DNA of 64,000 nucleotides from Akkermansiaceae bacterium (GTDB taxonomy: Bacteria; Verrucomicrobiota; Verrucomicrobiia; Verrucomicrobiales; Akkermansiaceae), in the NCBI GenBank assembly GCA_025457665.1, contig JALOTY010000012.1, forward strand, positions 43,545 through 107,544. Direction: 5' to 3'. The stretch's first letter is position 1, and each line of letters starts with the position of its first letter. Below are positions 43,513 through 51,925 of the stretch, in pieces. Below the pieces are notes generated by a model. The model searched no databases and was not told where the DNA came from. It was given only the letters and a program-made list of their open reading frames with translations. A program made the translations under genes and the position numbers.

Positions 43513-44946
43513 ATGAAGTTCCTTGCCGCCCTGATCTCCCTTGCAGCCTTTGTCCATGCCCGCCCGGCCATGGATCGACCCAATCTCATCGTGATTCTCC
43601 TCGACGATGCCGGATACGGCGATTTTTCCCACACCGGCCACCCGACGATCCACACGCCCAACGTCACCCGCCTCGCCATGGAGGGGGCGAATCTTCCGCA
43701 ATTCTACAGTGGTTCCCCGGCCTGCACTGCCAGCCGATACTCGCTTCTCACCGGCCGCAATCCCGGCCGGTCCGGTCTCGGCACCTGGGTTCTGGGACCC
43801 GGCGACGCCCGCCACCTCCATCCCAAGGAAATGACTCTGGCCGAGGGCCTGAAAGCCCGGGGCTACCGCACCGCGATCTACGGCAAATGGCACCTCGGCA
43901 CCCCGAATGCTGCCAATGAGTTTACCGCCGATGCCTTTCCCCTCGCCCACGGCTTCGATCGCTGGGAGGGCACGAATGTTTCCAACGATTACACCCAGCC
44001 TCCGGTCCGGTTGATCCGCTCCAAGCCGGATGGCACGAGTCCCATCGCCGGATACGAGGTCATCGAACCGAATCTCGCGACCGCGATCCCCGTCCACGAG
44101 GACCTCACCCGCCGCTATCGCGATCTCAGCATCGATTTTATCCGGGAAAACAAGGACCAGCCCTTTTTCCTCTACCTCGCCCCGAACATGCCCCACCTGC
44201 CCGTACACCCCGGCAAGGATTTCCAAGGCAAGTCCCGCCGCGGTGCCTATGGGGATTGTATCGAGGAAATCGATGCCATGGTCGGCTCGCTTCTCGGGAC
44301 TCTCGAATCCGAGGGCATCGCCGAGAACACCCTCATCGTTTTCACCTCGGACAACGGCCCCTGGATCCGTTTCCAGGAAACCGAGAAACATCCCCTCTAC
44401 GGCGAAGCCCGCACGCTCATCGGCTCCGCCCTGCCCTTTCGCGATGGCAAGGGCTCCACATGGGAAGGCGGCATGAGGGTCGTGGGCGCGTGCTACTGGC
44501 CGGGCACCATCGCCCCACGCACCGTCGTCCGCGAACCGGCGTCCCTGATGGACATTCTCCCCACCGCCCTGAACCTGGCGGGGGCAAAAGTGCCGGAGGA
44601 TCGACCCATCGATGGCCGCGACATCCGCCCGCTCCTCGCTCCCGAGCGCTTTCCGGGAAAAGTGACCGACTTCGAGTTGATCTACACCGGTGCGCCGGAC
44701 AATCGGATCTACGCCATCCGCCAAGGCCCATGGAAACTCCACGTCCGGCTCTCGTCCCAGACCGGCAGCAACCATGGATTCTCCGCCAGCCGGGAAAAAC
44801 CGCTGCTCTTTCAGATCGAGCACGATCCGGGCGAACAGATCGATCGCGCATCGGCGGAGCCAGGCAAGGTCCGCGATCTGCTGGAAAACATCGAGTTCTT
44901 CGAGCAATCCCTTCAGAAAAGCCCAAGCTTCTGGGCCTCGCCCTGA
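43513..44946 (+). CDS. Exported type I sulfatase (Cys-type, CTASR)
   Basis: 477 residues from ATG 43513 with a short signal peptide (to about residue 17). Active-site motifs: ILLDDAGYGD, C71-T-A-S-R75 as the formylglycine site (Ala rather than Pro at +2), intact YGKWHLG, PNMPHLPVHPG and FTSDNGPW, then DGKGSTWEGGMRV. Resembles arylsulfatase A/GALNS-like members; substrate unknown. It is not coupled to a sigma operon, unlike the other two sulfatases. Divergent from purH with 147 bases between. Confidence 0.94.
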   Translation: MKFLAALISLAAFVHARPAMDRPNLIVILLDDAGYGDFSHTGHPTIHTPNVTRLAMEGANLPQFYSGSPACTASRYSLLTGRNPGRSGLGTWVLGPGDARHLHPKEMTLAEGLKARGYRTAIYGKWHLGTPNAANEFTADAFPLAHGFDRWEGTNVSNDYTQPPVRLIRSKPDGTSPIAGYEVIEPNLATAIPVHEDLTRRYRDLSIDFIRENKDQPFFLYLAPNMPHLPVHPGKDFQGKSRRGAYGDCIEEIDAMVGSLLGTLESEGIAENTLIVFTSDNGPWIRFQETEKHPLYGEARTLIGSALPFRDGKGSTWEGGMRVVGACYWPGTIAPRTVVREPASLMDILPTALNLAGAKVPEDRPIDGRDIRPLLAPERFPGKVTDFELIYTGAPDNRIYAIRQGPWKLHVRLSSQTGSNHGFSASREKPLLFQIEHDPGEQIDRASAEPGKVRDLLENIEFFEQSLQKSPSFWASP

Positions 44947-44986
44947 TTCGCTTGCCCCACCCTCCATCCTGCACCACCCTCTGCCC

Positions 44987-45781
44987 GTGGCTTACCTCGA
45001 AATCCGCGATCTCTTCGTCCACTTCCGCCAGAAACGCGGCGGCCTGTTCGGCTCCACCATCGATACCATCCGCGCGGTCGATGGCGTGTCCTTCGAGGTC
45101 GAGCGCGGCGAAATCCTTGGCCTGGTCGGTGAGTCCGGCTGCGGGAAATCCACCCTTTCGCGCACCGTCATGCAGCTCCAGCGCCCCACTCACGGGCAGA
45201 TCATCCTCGATGGCGAGAATCTCACGGCCCTTCCGGGCTATCAGGTCCGGCGGCGGCGGCTGGATTTCCAAATGGTTTTCCAAGACCCCTACGCCTCCCT
45301 CAATCCCCGAATGACCGTCTTCGCCACCCTGGCCGAGGCGATCCGCCAAAGACACCCCGGAGCCTCCGGCCAGGTCCTCGCCGGCCGCGTCGCCACGCTG
45401 ATGGAAACCGTCGGTCTCGATCCCCGTTTTCAGAAAAAATACCCCCACGAGTTTTCCGGCGGTCAGCGGCAACGCATCGCCATCGCCCGGGCCCTGGCCC
45501 CGGAGCCGAAGCTGATCATTGCCGATGAGCCGGTCTCCGCCCTCGATGTTTCGATCCAGTCGCAGATCCTCAATCTCCTCAAGCGCCTGCGCAAGGACTT
45601 CGATCTCACGATGATCTTCATCTCCCACGACCTCGGGGTCGTCCGCTATCTCGCGGATCGCATCGTCGTGATGTATCAGGGGAAAATTGTCGAATCCGGC
45701 GAAGCCGAAAGCGTTTTCCGTTCGCCCCAGCAACCTTACACAAGGAAACTGCTGGAAGCGATTCCAAGCATGATCCACTGA
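44987..45781 (+). CDS. ABC transporter ATP-binding protein, OppF/DppF-like (orphan)
   Basis: 264 residues from GTG 44987 ([13 protein letters not shown]); the longer open frame runs into the sulfatase. Walker [11 protein letters not shown] loop [14 protein letters not shown], signature [16 protein letters not shown], Walker [13 protein letters not shown] and the H-loop SHDLGVV, with the OppF-style end [14 protein letters not shown]. It would energise peptide or nickel import, but no permease, binding protein or second ATPase is adjacent. Confidence 0.93.
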   Translation: MAYLEIRDLFVHFRQKRGGLFGSTIDTIRAVDGVSFEVERGEILGLVGESGCGKSTLSRTVMQLQRPTHGQIILDGENLTALPGYQVRRRRLDFQMVFQDPYASLNPRMTVFATLAEAIRQRHPGASGQVLAGRVATLMETVGLDPRFQKKYPHEFSGGQRQRIAIARALAPEPKLIIADEPVSALDVSIQSQILNLLKRLRKDFDLTMIFISHDLGVVRYLADRIVVMYQGKIVESGEAESVFRSPQQPYTRKLLEAIPSMIH

Positions 45782-45789
45782 GCATCCAC

Positions 45790-46692
45790 TCAGATTTTCG
45801 TCACCTCCACCGTCACCTGCATGCGGCAATGGGCGGTGCCGCGATAGGTCCCACGGATCGGTGCCACATCTTCATAATCGCGACCCACGGCGATCTTGAT
45901 ATATCTTTCGTCGGCCAAGGTGTTGTTGGTCGGATCGAATCCCACCCAACCCAGGGTCGGCAGATAAACTTCCGCCCACGCATGGGAAGCCTGCGCTCCC
46001 TTGAGCTTGTCCAGCGGGCCATTGTAAAGATAACCGGAGGCATATCTCGCCGGGACATCCACCGCACGACAAAGGCCCAGCATCACATGGGTGAAATCCT
46101 GGCAAACCCCACGCCGCAGAGCGAATGCCTCTTCAAGATGAGTGTTCACCTTGGTCGATCCCGGCTCGTAGGCGAACTCCTCGTGAACCCACTGCATCAC
46201 CGCCATGGCCTTGTCATGGATCGATTTCTGCGAGGAGGTCAGATCGATCGCCTGCCGCCAGATCTCCGGGTGCCTCGACACGAATTTGCTCTCCTGCAGA
46301 TATGCCCAGGTCAACTCCCGCGCTTCGGGGTGATCGATGTCCTCCAATCCCGCCTCACGCGAAACATCATTCAGCACCAAGGGCAGATTGTGCACCTTCA
46401 CCCGGCTCTCCACCTCCAACCGCTCATGCGCGCGGGGGATTTCGAAATGATGGGTGACGTTGTCGAAAAGGTCCTGAAACCTCCTCAGCCGCGTGGCTGG
46501 CAGAACGCGCAACAGGGCGGAGAGAGTCCTCTGAAACGGAAAGGTTCGCGGCTCCAAATGCAGCAGGTTCACACTGGCTTCCACCGGCGCCCCATACTCG
46601 AACACCGTGCGATGAAGCACCTCGAAACGCGGACCCGCCGCGCTTTCCTCCGGCGCCACCAAACCGCCGTCTCCTTGCATCGCCTGAATCAT
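45790..46692 (-). CDS. Transglutaminase-like cysteine peptidase family protein
   Basis: 300 residues from ATG 46692. The N-terminal beta domain (VLHRTVFEYGAPVEASVNLLHL) and the catalytic triad Cys (RGVCQDF), His (SHAWAEVYLP) and Asp (GWVGFDPTN) identify the bacterial transglutaminase-like family. Last gene of the ATP-grasp/alpha-E/transglutaminase set, a conserved trio in many bacteria, thought to form a peptide-tagging or processing pathway. Exact substrates are not established. Confidence 0.92.
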   Translation of the reverse strand: MIQAMQGDGGLVAPEESAAGPRFEVLHRTVFEYGAPVEASVNLLHLEPRTFPFQRTLSALLRVLPATRLRRFQDLFDNVTHHFEIPRAHERLEVESRVKVHNLPLVLNDVSREAGLEDIDHPEARELTWAYLQESKFVSRHPEIWRQAIDLTSSQKSIHDKAMAVMQWVHEEFAYEPGSTKVNTHLEEAFALRRGVCQDFTHVMLGLCRAVDVPARYASGYLYNGPLDKLKGAQASHAWAEVYLPTLGWVGFDPTNNTLADERYIKIAVGRDYEDVAPIRGTYRGTAHCRMQVTVEVTKI

Positions 46693-46704
46693 GAGGATGC
46701 AGGA

Positions 46705-47727
46705 TTACTGCTGCTGTTGCTGGATTTGCCAGTCCATCACGGCCCGAGCCGATGATGCCGGAACCATGGGCCGCTCCGTGCTCGTTTCAGGAAGCAAAAC
46801 ATAACTGCGGAAAACGGCATCGCCGATGTCGTTGAACTTCGTCTGCAAGCCGTCGAGATACGCGTGGAGACCCTGCTGTTTCACGTCATCGATGGAGCCA
46901 TAGGACAGCTCGCCCAGCAAGCGTCCGGAGGCGCGTTCGGCGTCATCACCATAACTTCCCCGGGAAGTCCCGGAGATGCGGTGCAGGCTGGCATCCACAT
47001 GATCGATGCAAAACGCCACCGATCTCGGGAAACCCGCTTCGAAAATCAGGAACTCGTTGACGTTCGCCGCATTGATGGCGCCCTGATACTTCTCACGGAA
47101 GGCAGCGAGGCCACCGCAGGAACCCAGGATGGCTTGCAGCCGATCGATCCCATCGTCCCCGGTTTCCGGCAGGAAATGGGTGATGTCCAGAAAGCGCGTG
47201 GTCTTGTCCGCCCTCTCCAAATACCGGCCCAACTCCATGAAATCCCATGCCTCCCCCCGCATCAGGGTGGCCGCGGCGATACCATGAAAGCAGTAGGCGG
47301 CACGGCGGATGGTTTCATAGTAGTCGGCGGGGTTCGATTGCGCCCATCGACTGCCACCCGGCGAAACCACGAAGAGATACAGCGCATTGATCTCCTCCCA
47401 CAGCGCTTCGGAAAGCTGGTCGCGAACCATCCGCGCATTTTCCCGGGCTTGAGCCACGCAGGAGCTGATGCTGTTCGGATTCCGCGCGTCCTCGATCAGG
47501 AAGCGCACCACATCCACCGGGTCCCCCTCCGCCACCAGCGTGTCGAATGCCTCGTCATCCCCGGTGCTCGCCAGGATCGACCTCCAGAAAGCATCCGGTC
47601 TGCCGGACGCCACGGAACCCACGTCCAGCAGGAGACGTTCATTGACCTCGATCAATCGAGCCAGGCTGTCCGCCCGTTCGATGTAGCGGACCATCCAATA
47701 CAAACTGTTGGCAACTCGTGACAGCAT
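46705..47727 (-). CDS. Alpha-E domain protein (DUF403)
   Basis: 340 residues. The start MLSRVANSLYWMVRYIERAD is diagnostic of the all-helical alpha-E family, with GRYLERADKTTRFLDI in the middle. It normally accompanies a circularly permuted ATP-grasp enzyme and a transglutaminase, as here (4 bases after the ATP-grasp gene, 12 before the transglutaminase gene). No catalytic function is known. A poly-Gln end closes the protein. Confidence 0.93.
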   Translation of the reverse strand: MLSRVANSLYWMVRYIERADSLARLIEVNERLLLDVGSVASGRPDAFWRSILASTGDDEAFDTLVAEGDPVDVVRFLIEDARNPNSISSCVAQARENARMVRDQLSEALWEEINALYLFVVSPGGSRWAQSNPADYYETIRRAAYCFHGIAAATLMRGEAWDFMELGRYLERADKTTRFLDITHFLPETGDDGIDRLQAILGSCGGLAAFREKYQGAINAANVNEFLIFEAGFPRSVAFCIDHVDASLHRISGTSRGSYGDDAERASGRLLGELSYGSIDDVKQQGLHAYLDGLQTKFNDIGDAVFRSYVLLPETSTERPMVPASSARAVMDWQIQQQQQ

Positions 47728-47731
47728 GACT

Positions 47732-49162
47732 TCAAGCCTTCAAAACCCAGGTATCCTTGCTTCCCCCGCCCTGTGATGAATTCACCACCAGCGAGCCTTC
47801 CCTCAATGCCACCCGTGTCAATCCTCCAGGCACGATCTTGATGTCCTCTCCATAAATGATGTACGGCCTGAGATCCACATGTCGCCCGGCCACGCCGCCC
47901 TCGCACCAGGTCGGACAGCGCGACAGGGAAATCACCGGCTGGCCGATGTAGTTGTGAGGTTCGGCCAGAATCTTCTCCCGAAAAATCGCGATTTCTTCCT
48001 TCGTGGCCGAGGGTCCCATGAGCATGCCGTAACCGCCGGATTCGTTGGCGGACTTCACGACCAGTTCCGGCAGGTGGGCAAGCATGTATTTCTGGTCTTC
48101 CTCAACCGATGCCAGATAGGTCGGCACATTCGGCAGAATCGGTTCCTGACCGAGGTAATAGCGGATCATGTCCGGCACGAATCGGTAAATCACCTTGTCG
48201 TCCGCCACCCCGGTTCCCACCGCATTGGCCAGAGCGACATTTCCCGCCCGATACGCACTCATCAAGCCCGCCACACCCAGCACGGAATCCTCGCGGAAAA
48301 CCGTGGGATCCAGGAAATCGTCATCGATCCGGCGATAAATCACATCCACCCGCTGCAAACCCTTGGTGGTCCGCATGTAAACGAAATTGTCCATCACCAC
48401 GAGGTCGCGCCCTTCCACGATGTCGATCCCCATCTCCCGGGCAAGGTAGCAGTGTTCGAAATACGCGCTGTTGTAACAGCCGGGCGTCAGCAGCACGCAA
48501 ACCGGATTGCCCTCACGGTGCGGCGAGATGTGGTGCAGCATGGCCAGCAGCTCGCGCGGATAGGAATCCACCGGCCTCACATTCATCCCGGAAAACAGGG
48601 CCGGAAACACCCGCTTGAGGGCATTGCGGTTTTCTAACAGGTAGGAGGCACCGGAAGGACAACGACCGTTGTCTTCGAGGACGTAATAGACCCCATCATC
48701 CCCCCGGATAAGATCCGACCCGCAGATGTGAATGTAGATGTCACGCGGCACATTCATCCCCCGGAACTCGGGGCGGTAGTGCTTGGCGTGTTCGATGTGA
48801 TAGCGCGGAATCACGCCATCTTCGAGGATCTGTTGCTCGTGATAGATATCGTGGAGGAAAAGGTTCAGCGCCGTGATCCGCTGCCGCAAGCCGTCTTCCA
48901 GGTGCTCCCACTCGGCCGCCGGGATGACCCGCGGGATGGGATCGAAGGGGAAAATCCGCTCGGTGCCGCGGTTGTCGTGGTAAACATTGAAGGTCACCCC
49001 CTGGCGCAGGAAATGCTCGTCACAGGCTGCTCTCCGCCGATGGAACTCGGCCTCCTCAATGCCGCCAAAGCGCTCCGCCAGCGCTGCGCAGGACTCGCGG
49101 ACAGCACCGGGAGCTGCGAACATTTCGTCGTAAAATCGTTCAGGGTCGTAGGTTTCGAACAT
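47732..49162 (-). CDS. Circularly permuted ATP-grasp type 2 protein
   Basis: 476 residues from ATG 49162 ([15 protein letters not shown]), the usual family start; a longer frame exists upstream. Family blocks are [50 protein letters not shown] and [15 protein letters not shown]-grasp enzymes ligate a carboxylate to an amine; the permuted type 2 is the core of the conserved cluster with alpha-E and transglutaminase proteins, proposed to add a peptide tag. The Ntn-type (Anbu) peptidase often present is not in the window. Confidence 0.93.
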   Translation of the reverse strand: MFETYDPERFYDEMFAAPGAVRESCAALAERFGGIEEAEFHRRRAACDEHFLRQGVTFNVYHDNRGTERIFPFDPIPRVIPAAEWEHLEDGLRQRITALNLFLHDIYHEQQILEDGVIPRYHIEHAKHYRPEFRGMNVPRDIYIHICGSDLIRGDDGVYYVLEDNGRCPSGASYLLENRNALKRVFPALFSGMNVRPVDSYPRELLAMLHHISPHREGNPVCVLLTPGCYNSAYFEHCYLAREMGIDIVEGRDLVVMDNFVYMRTTKGLQRVDVIYRRIDDDFLDPTVFREDSVLGVAGLMSAYRAGNVALANAVGTGVADDKVIYRFVPDMIRYYLGQEPILPNVPTYLASVEEDQKYMLAHLPELVVKSANESGGYGMLMGPSATKEEIAIFREKILAEPHNYIGQPVISLSRCPTWCEGGVAGRHVDLRPYIIYGEDIKIVPGGLTRVALREGSLVVNSSQGGGSKDTWVLKA

Positions 49163-49248
49163 CGAATTCTGGGATGTTTTCAGTATTAGCAAACCACGGG
49201 CCAACCCGCACGATTTCATGAATGTTTTCCACACCAGGCGAGGCGGGA

Positions 49249-49899
49249 TCAGCGCCGCTCCTGCCACGAATGCGCCCCGTATCGGCTCGCCACGCGCTCG
49301 GAAATGAACTCCGCCGGAGGTCGGAAATCGGCATCCCGGACTTCCCGTGCCAGCTCCCGCGCCATGCACTGGGCCAGCTCTTCATGGGCCGGCATCGATA
49401 GCGACCCTTGATGCAGCAGGCCTTGCGAGGTCCTCCGCTGCCCGGCTCCGGCGATTTTCCGTCCCGTGGCATCGACCACATCGTGCTCCACGGCATGGGA
49501 AAAACAAACGCCGCCGCGAGCGGGGACCGACTCGCCCGCCAGGACCACGCCAGGCATGGCAAGCGCCGCCACCAAGGCGCCATGGATGACACGATAGCTC
49601 TCCGCCCCGCGGCACTGCGCCAGCGACTCGGTCCGCGGCAGGACCACCGTGTAGGTCCAGTCCGCCCGATGATCCACAATCCCCCCACCTGTCCACCGTC
49701 TCACCCAGCGCAAGCCAGGCAGGGCCGATCTGACCTCCGCCGCCGCCACGAAGTAACCGCAACTTCCCCAGGCCTCCTCCCAACGGTAAACCCTCAGCAC
49801 CGGGCGGCTCACCGTTTGCAGCAGCCATTCGTCCACCGCCATGTTTTCCGGCCCCGGCCGCGCCGTCTCGTCCACCCATAGCTCCAGCCCCGCGATCAC
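49249..49899 (-). CDS. Lipoate/biotin protein ligase-like protein (LplA/LipM family)
   Basis: 216 residues from GTG 49899. The biotin/lipoate ligase fold is suggested by [27 protein letters not shown] (in place of RRxSGGGAVYH), [23 protein letters not shown] with the catalytic Lys. It may scavenge lipoate or relay octanoyl groups. Shorter than LplA, without the C-terminal accessory domain. Sits alone on the minus strand, divergent from the CbiX gene and upstream of the ATP-grasp gene. Confidence 0.82.
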   Translation of the reverse strand: MIAGLELWVDETARPGPENMAVDEWLLQTVSRPVLRVYRWEEAWGSCGYFVAAAEVRSALPGLRWVRRWTGGGIVDHRADWTYTVVLPRTESLAQCRGAESYRVIHGALVAALAMPGVVLAGESVPARGGVCFSHAVEHDVVDATGRKIAGAGQRRTSQGLLHQGSLSMPAHEELAQCMARELAREVRDADFRPPAEFISERVASRYGAHSWQERR

Positions 49900-49999
49900 C
49901 CCGGCACTCTAGCGGCCCATTTCCCCCACTGGCAATCCCAAGCCCGGCCAAGGACGACTTGGCACTTGCATCCCGCCTCTTGCCGCGCAGCTTGCCCCC

Positions 50000-50815
50000 A
50001 TGCCCATCGCGCCGAAACCCGGGTCCGCCCTGCTCATCGTCGGACACGGTTCCACCGAAAACCCGGATTCTTCCACGCCCTACTTCGATCATGCCGATGA
50101 AATCCGCCGCCGCGGCCTTTTTCACGAAGTCCACTGCTGCTTCTGGAAAGAGGAGCCATCGATGCGTGAGGCGCGCTTCCTCATCGATGCCCCGGAGGTT
50201 TACATCGTCCCCGATTTCATCAGCGAAGGTTATTTCACGCAGGATGTGATTCCCCGTGAGTTCGAGCTCGATGGCCCCACCACCCATCGCCATGGGAAAA
50301 CCTGGCACTACACCCTGCCGGTGGGCGTGCACGATTCCATGACCGGCCTGCTCCTCCGTCGCGCCCGCGAAGTCGCGCCGGAGGTCGATCCCGCGGAAAC
50401 CACTCTCTTCATCGTCGGCCACGGCACCGGCCTGAATCAAAATTCGACCAAGGCCGTCCGCGATCAGGCCGAACGCATCGCCCAGTCCGGCGCCGGATAC
50501 GCCCGCGTGCTCGATGCTTACATGGAGGAAGCCCCCTTCATCGCCGACTGGCATGAAATCGCCGAAACCCCGTCCGTGGTCGTCGTGCCTTTCTTCATTT
50601 CCGATGGCCTCCACAGCTATCAGGACATCCCGGTGCTGCTCGGCATCGAAACCGAGGTCGGCCCCGCCGCCTCCCAGCGCGAAGTCTTCCGCCACAATCC
50701 CCACCAGCTCCGCGGGAAAACCCTCTACTACTCCTCCGCCATCGGCACCGAACGCCTCATGGCCGATGTCATTCTCGATCAAATCGCCGATTTCGACCGC
50801 ACCCACCGCCCATGA
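50000..50815 (+). CDS. CbiX/SirB-type chelatase domain protein (two CbiX-like halves)
   Basis: 271 residues. Two chelatase half-domains are visible: the first begins ALLIVGHGSTENP (His at the metal site), the second TLFIVGHGTGLNQNS. CbiX/SirB proteins insert cobalt or iron into tetrapyrroles such as sirohydrochlorin. The protein ends where the next gene begins, with an ATGA overlap. In Deinococcus the protein DR2241 is known to me as CbiX-like halves followed by stabilising and Fe-S domains in one chain; here these appear to be split in two genes. Confidence 0.88.
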   Translation: MPIAPKPGSALLIVGHGSTENPDSSTPYFDHADEIRRRGLFHEVHCCFWKEEPSMREARFLIDAPEVYIVPDFISEGYFTQDVIPREFELDGPTTHRHGKTWHYTLPVGVHDSMTGLLLRRAREVAPEVDPAETTLFIVGHGTGLNQNSTKAVRDQAERIAQSGAGYARVLDAYMEEAPFIADWHEIAETPSVVVVPFFISDGLHSYQDIPVLLGIETEVGPAASQREVFRHNPHQLRGKTLYYSSAIGTERLMADVILDQIADFDRTHRP

Positions 50816-51456
50816 TCGCCCAGCGCCTCGCCCAAGCCATCGCCGCTGGCATCCGCCAGATCGGCCAGATTTCGATTCTCCCGGACGCTTCCGGCTCCGG
50901 ATATTCGCTTTGCCACATCGAGGACCTCGATCATCTCGACACCCTCACCGTCCATCACGGCCCCGATCCGGCGCGGGAAATCTCCACCTGGGCGGAAGAT
51001 GGCCACTATCGTTTCACCAAGGGCGAGCTATCGCTGCGCCGCGGCTGGCTTTTGAAACTGGCGGATGCCGCCGAACTCCGGGCCGCCCTCGATCTCTTCT
51101 ACCCGGCCAGCGTCGGTCTCTGGCTCGCGCACGAGGACGGTCGGATCGATGTCCAGACCCTTCGCGACAAGCTCAACCGCCAAACCGGCATGTACCGCTT
51201 TGCCCGAAACCTCTCAAACGAGGGGGCCCAGCGGCTCGTCCGCGAAGTCTGCGGTCCGGGAAATTGCTGCGTGAAAAAAATCCTTTGGGACATCCAGGAA
51301 GGCGTCCCACTCGAACCCAGCGAAACCAGCCGTTGGCCCGGATACCTCGACACCGGCACCCCCGCCATCCCGCTCTACTGCCGCGAAGCCTGCAACCACT
51401 TCGTGGCGGAAGCACGAAAGGCCTCCAAGGCCGAGTTCGAAGCCCGCAGTTCATGA
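50812..51456 (+). CDS. DR2241-like protein with Cys-rich putative Fe-S C-terminal part
   Basis: 214 residues, ATGA-coupled to the CbiX gene. C-terminal cysteines C147, C152, C153, C190 and C194 (VCGPGNCC and YCREACNHF) look like ligands of an iron-sulfur cluster, in the manner of the DR2241 Fe-S domain. The N-terminal part (residues 1-130) would correspond to the stabilising domain. Together with CbiX it could form a redox-assisted chelatase or tetrapyrrole-handling unit. The family link is from memory and needs a profile search. Confidence 0.7.
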   Translation: MIAQRLAQAIAAGIRQIGQISILPDASGSGYSLCHIEDLDHLDTLTVHHGPDPAREISTWAEDGHYRFTKGELSLRRGWLLKLADAAELRAALDLFYPASVGLWLAHEDGRIDVQTLRDKLNRQTGMYRFARNLSNEGAQRLVREVCGPGNCCVKKILWDIQEGVPLEPSETSRWPGYLDTGTPAIPLYCREACNHFVAEARKASKAEFEARSS

Positions 51457-51557
51457 TGCCCGCTGGGGATTCTAACAGAGAGAAAAAATGGCGAGCGCTG
51501 CACTCCGCAAAGCTCCGCGTCCGCAGGGTGGGACCGCTGGATTTCGAAACTCCGGAA

Positions 51558-51920
51558 ATGAACTCCGCCGTGGCGTCCACCATCGGCGTGCTCAAGGTGC
51601 TCTTTGTTTGCACCATGAACCAATGGCGGAGCCCCACGGCGGAGAAAATCTACGCCCGCCATCCTTTTCTCGACTGCCGATCCGGCGGCACCAGCCCGAG
51701 GGCGAAACATCGGGTGGGCCGGAATGACCTTCGATGGGCCGACCTGTTAGTGTTGATGGAAGACAAACACCTTGACCGCCTGACGGCCCATTTCCGCGAT
51801 GAAATCCGCTTCAAGGAAGTCCATGTCCTCGACCTTGAGGACCGCTACAAGTTCATGGACCCGGAGCTGATTGCCGAACTCCAGGCCAATCTTGACGACC
51901 TTTTCCTCGTGACATCCTGA
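51558..51920 (+). CDS. Small low-molecular-weight protein tyrosine phosphatase-like protein
   Basis: 120 residues from ATG 51558 (GGA just upstream). The P-loop CTMNQWRSPTAE gives Cys18-X5-Arg24, and the DPELI motif may hold the general acid. Such ~110-residue variants are shorter than classical LMW phosphatases and resemble those seen in Verrucomicrobia and Bacteroidetes; many lack known substrates. The open frame continues about 100 bases upstream, but the upstream residues do not fit the family. A CTGTTAG motif lies in it (51744). Confidence 0.82.
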   Translation: MNSAVASTIGVLKVLFVCTMNQWRSPTAEKIYARHPFLDCRSGGTSPRAKHRVGRNDLRWADLLVLMEDKHLDRLTAHFRDEIRFKEVHVLDLEDRYKFMDPELIAELQANLDDLFLVTS

Positions 51921-51925
51921 AGGCT

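Noticed and set aside
43366..44967. Long minus-strand extension of purH (open frame of over 1000 codons)
   Set aside because: It is antisense to a sulfatase with intact active-site motifs; PurH has its normal start at 43365 and normal length.
49382..50806. 474-codon minus-strand open frame
   Set aside because: Antisense to the CbiX gene and extends into the lipoate-ligase-like gene in another frame; Gly-rich shadow.
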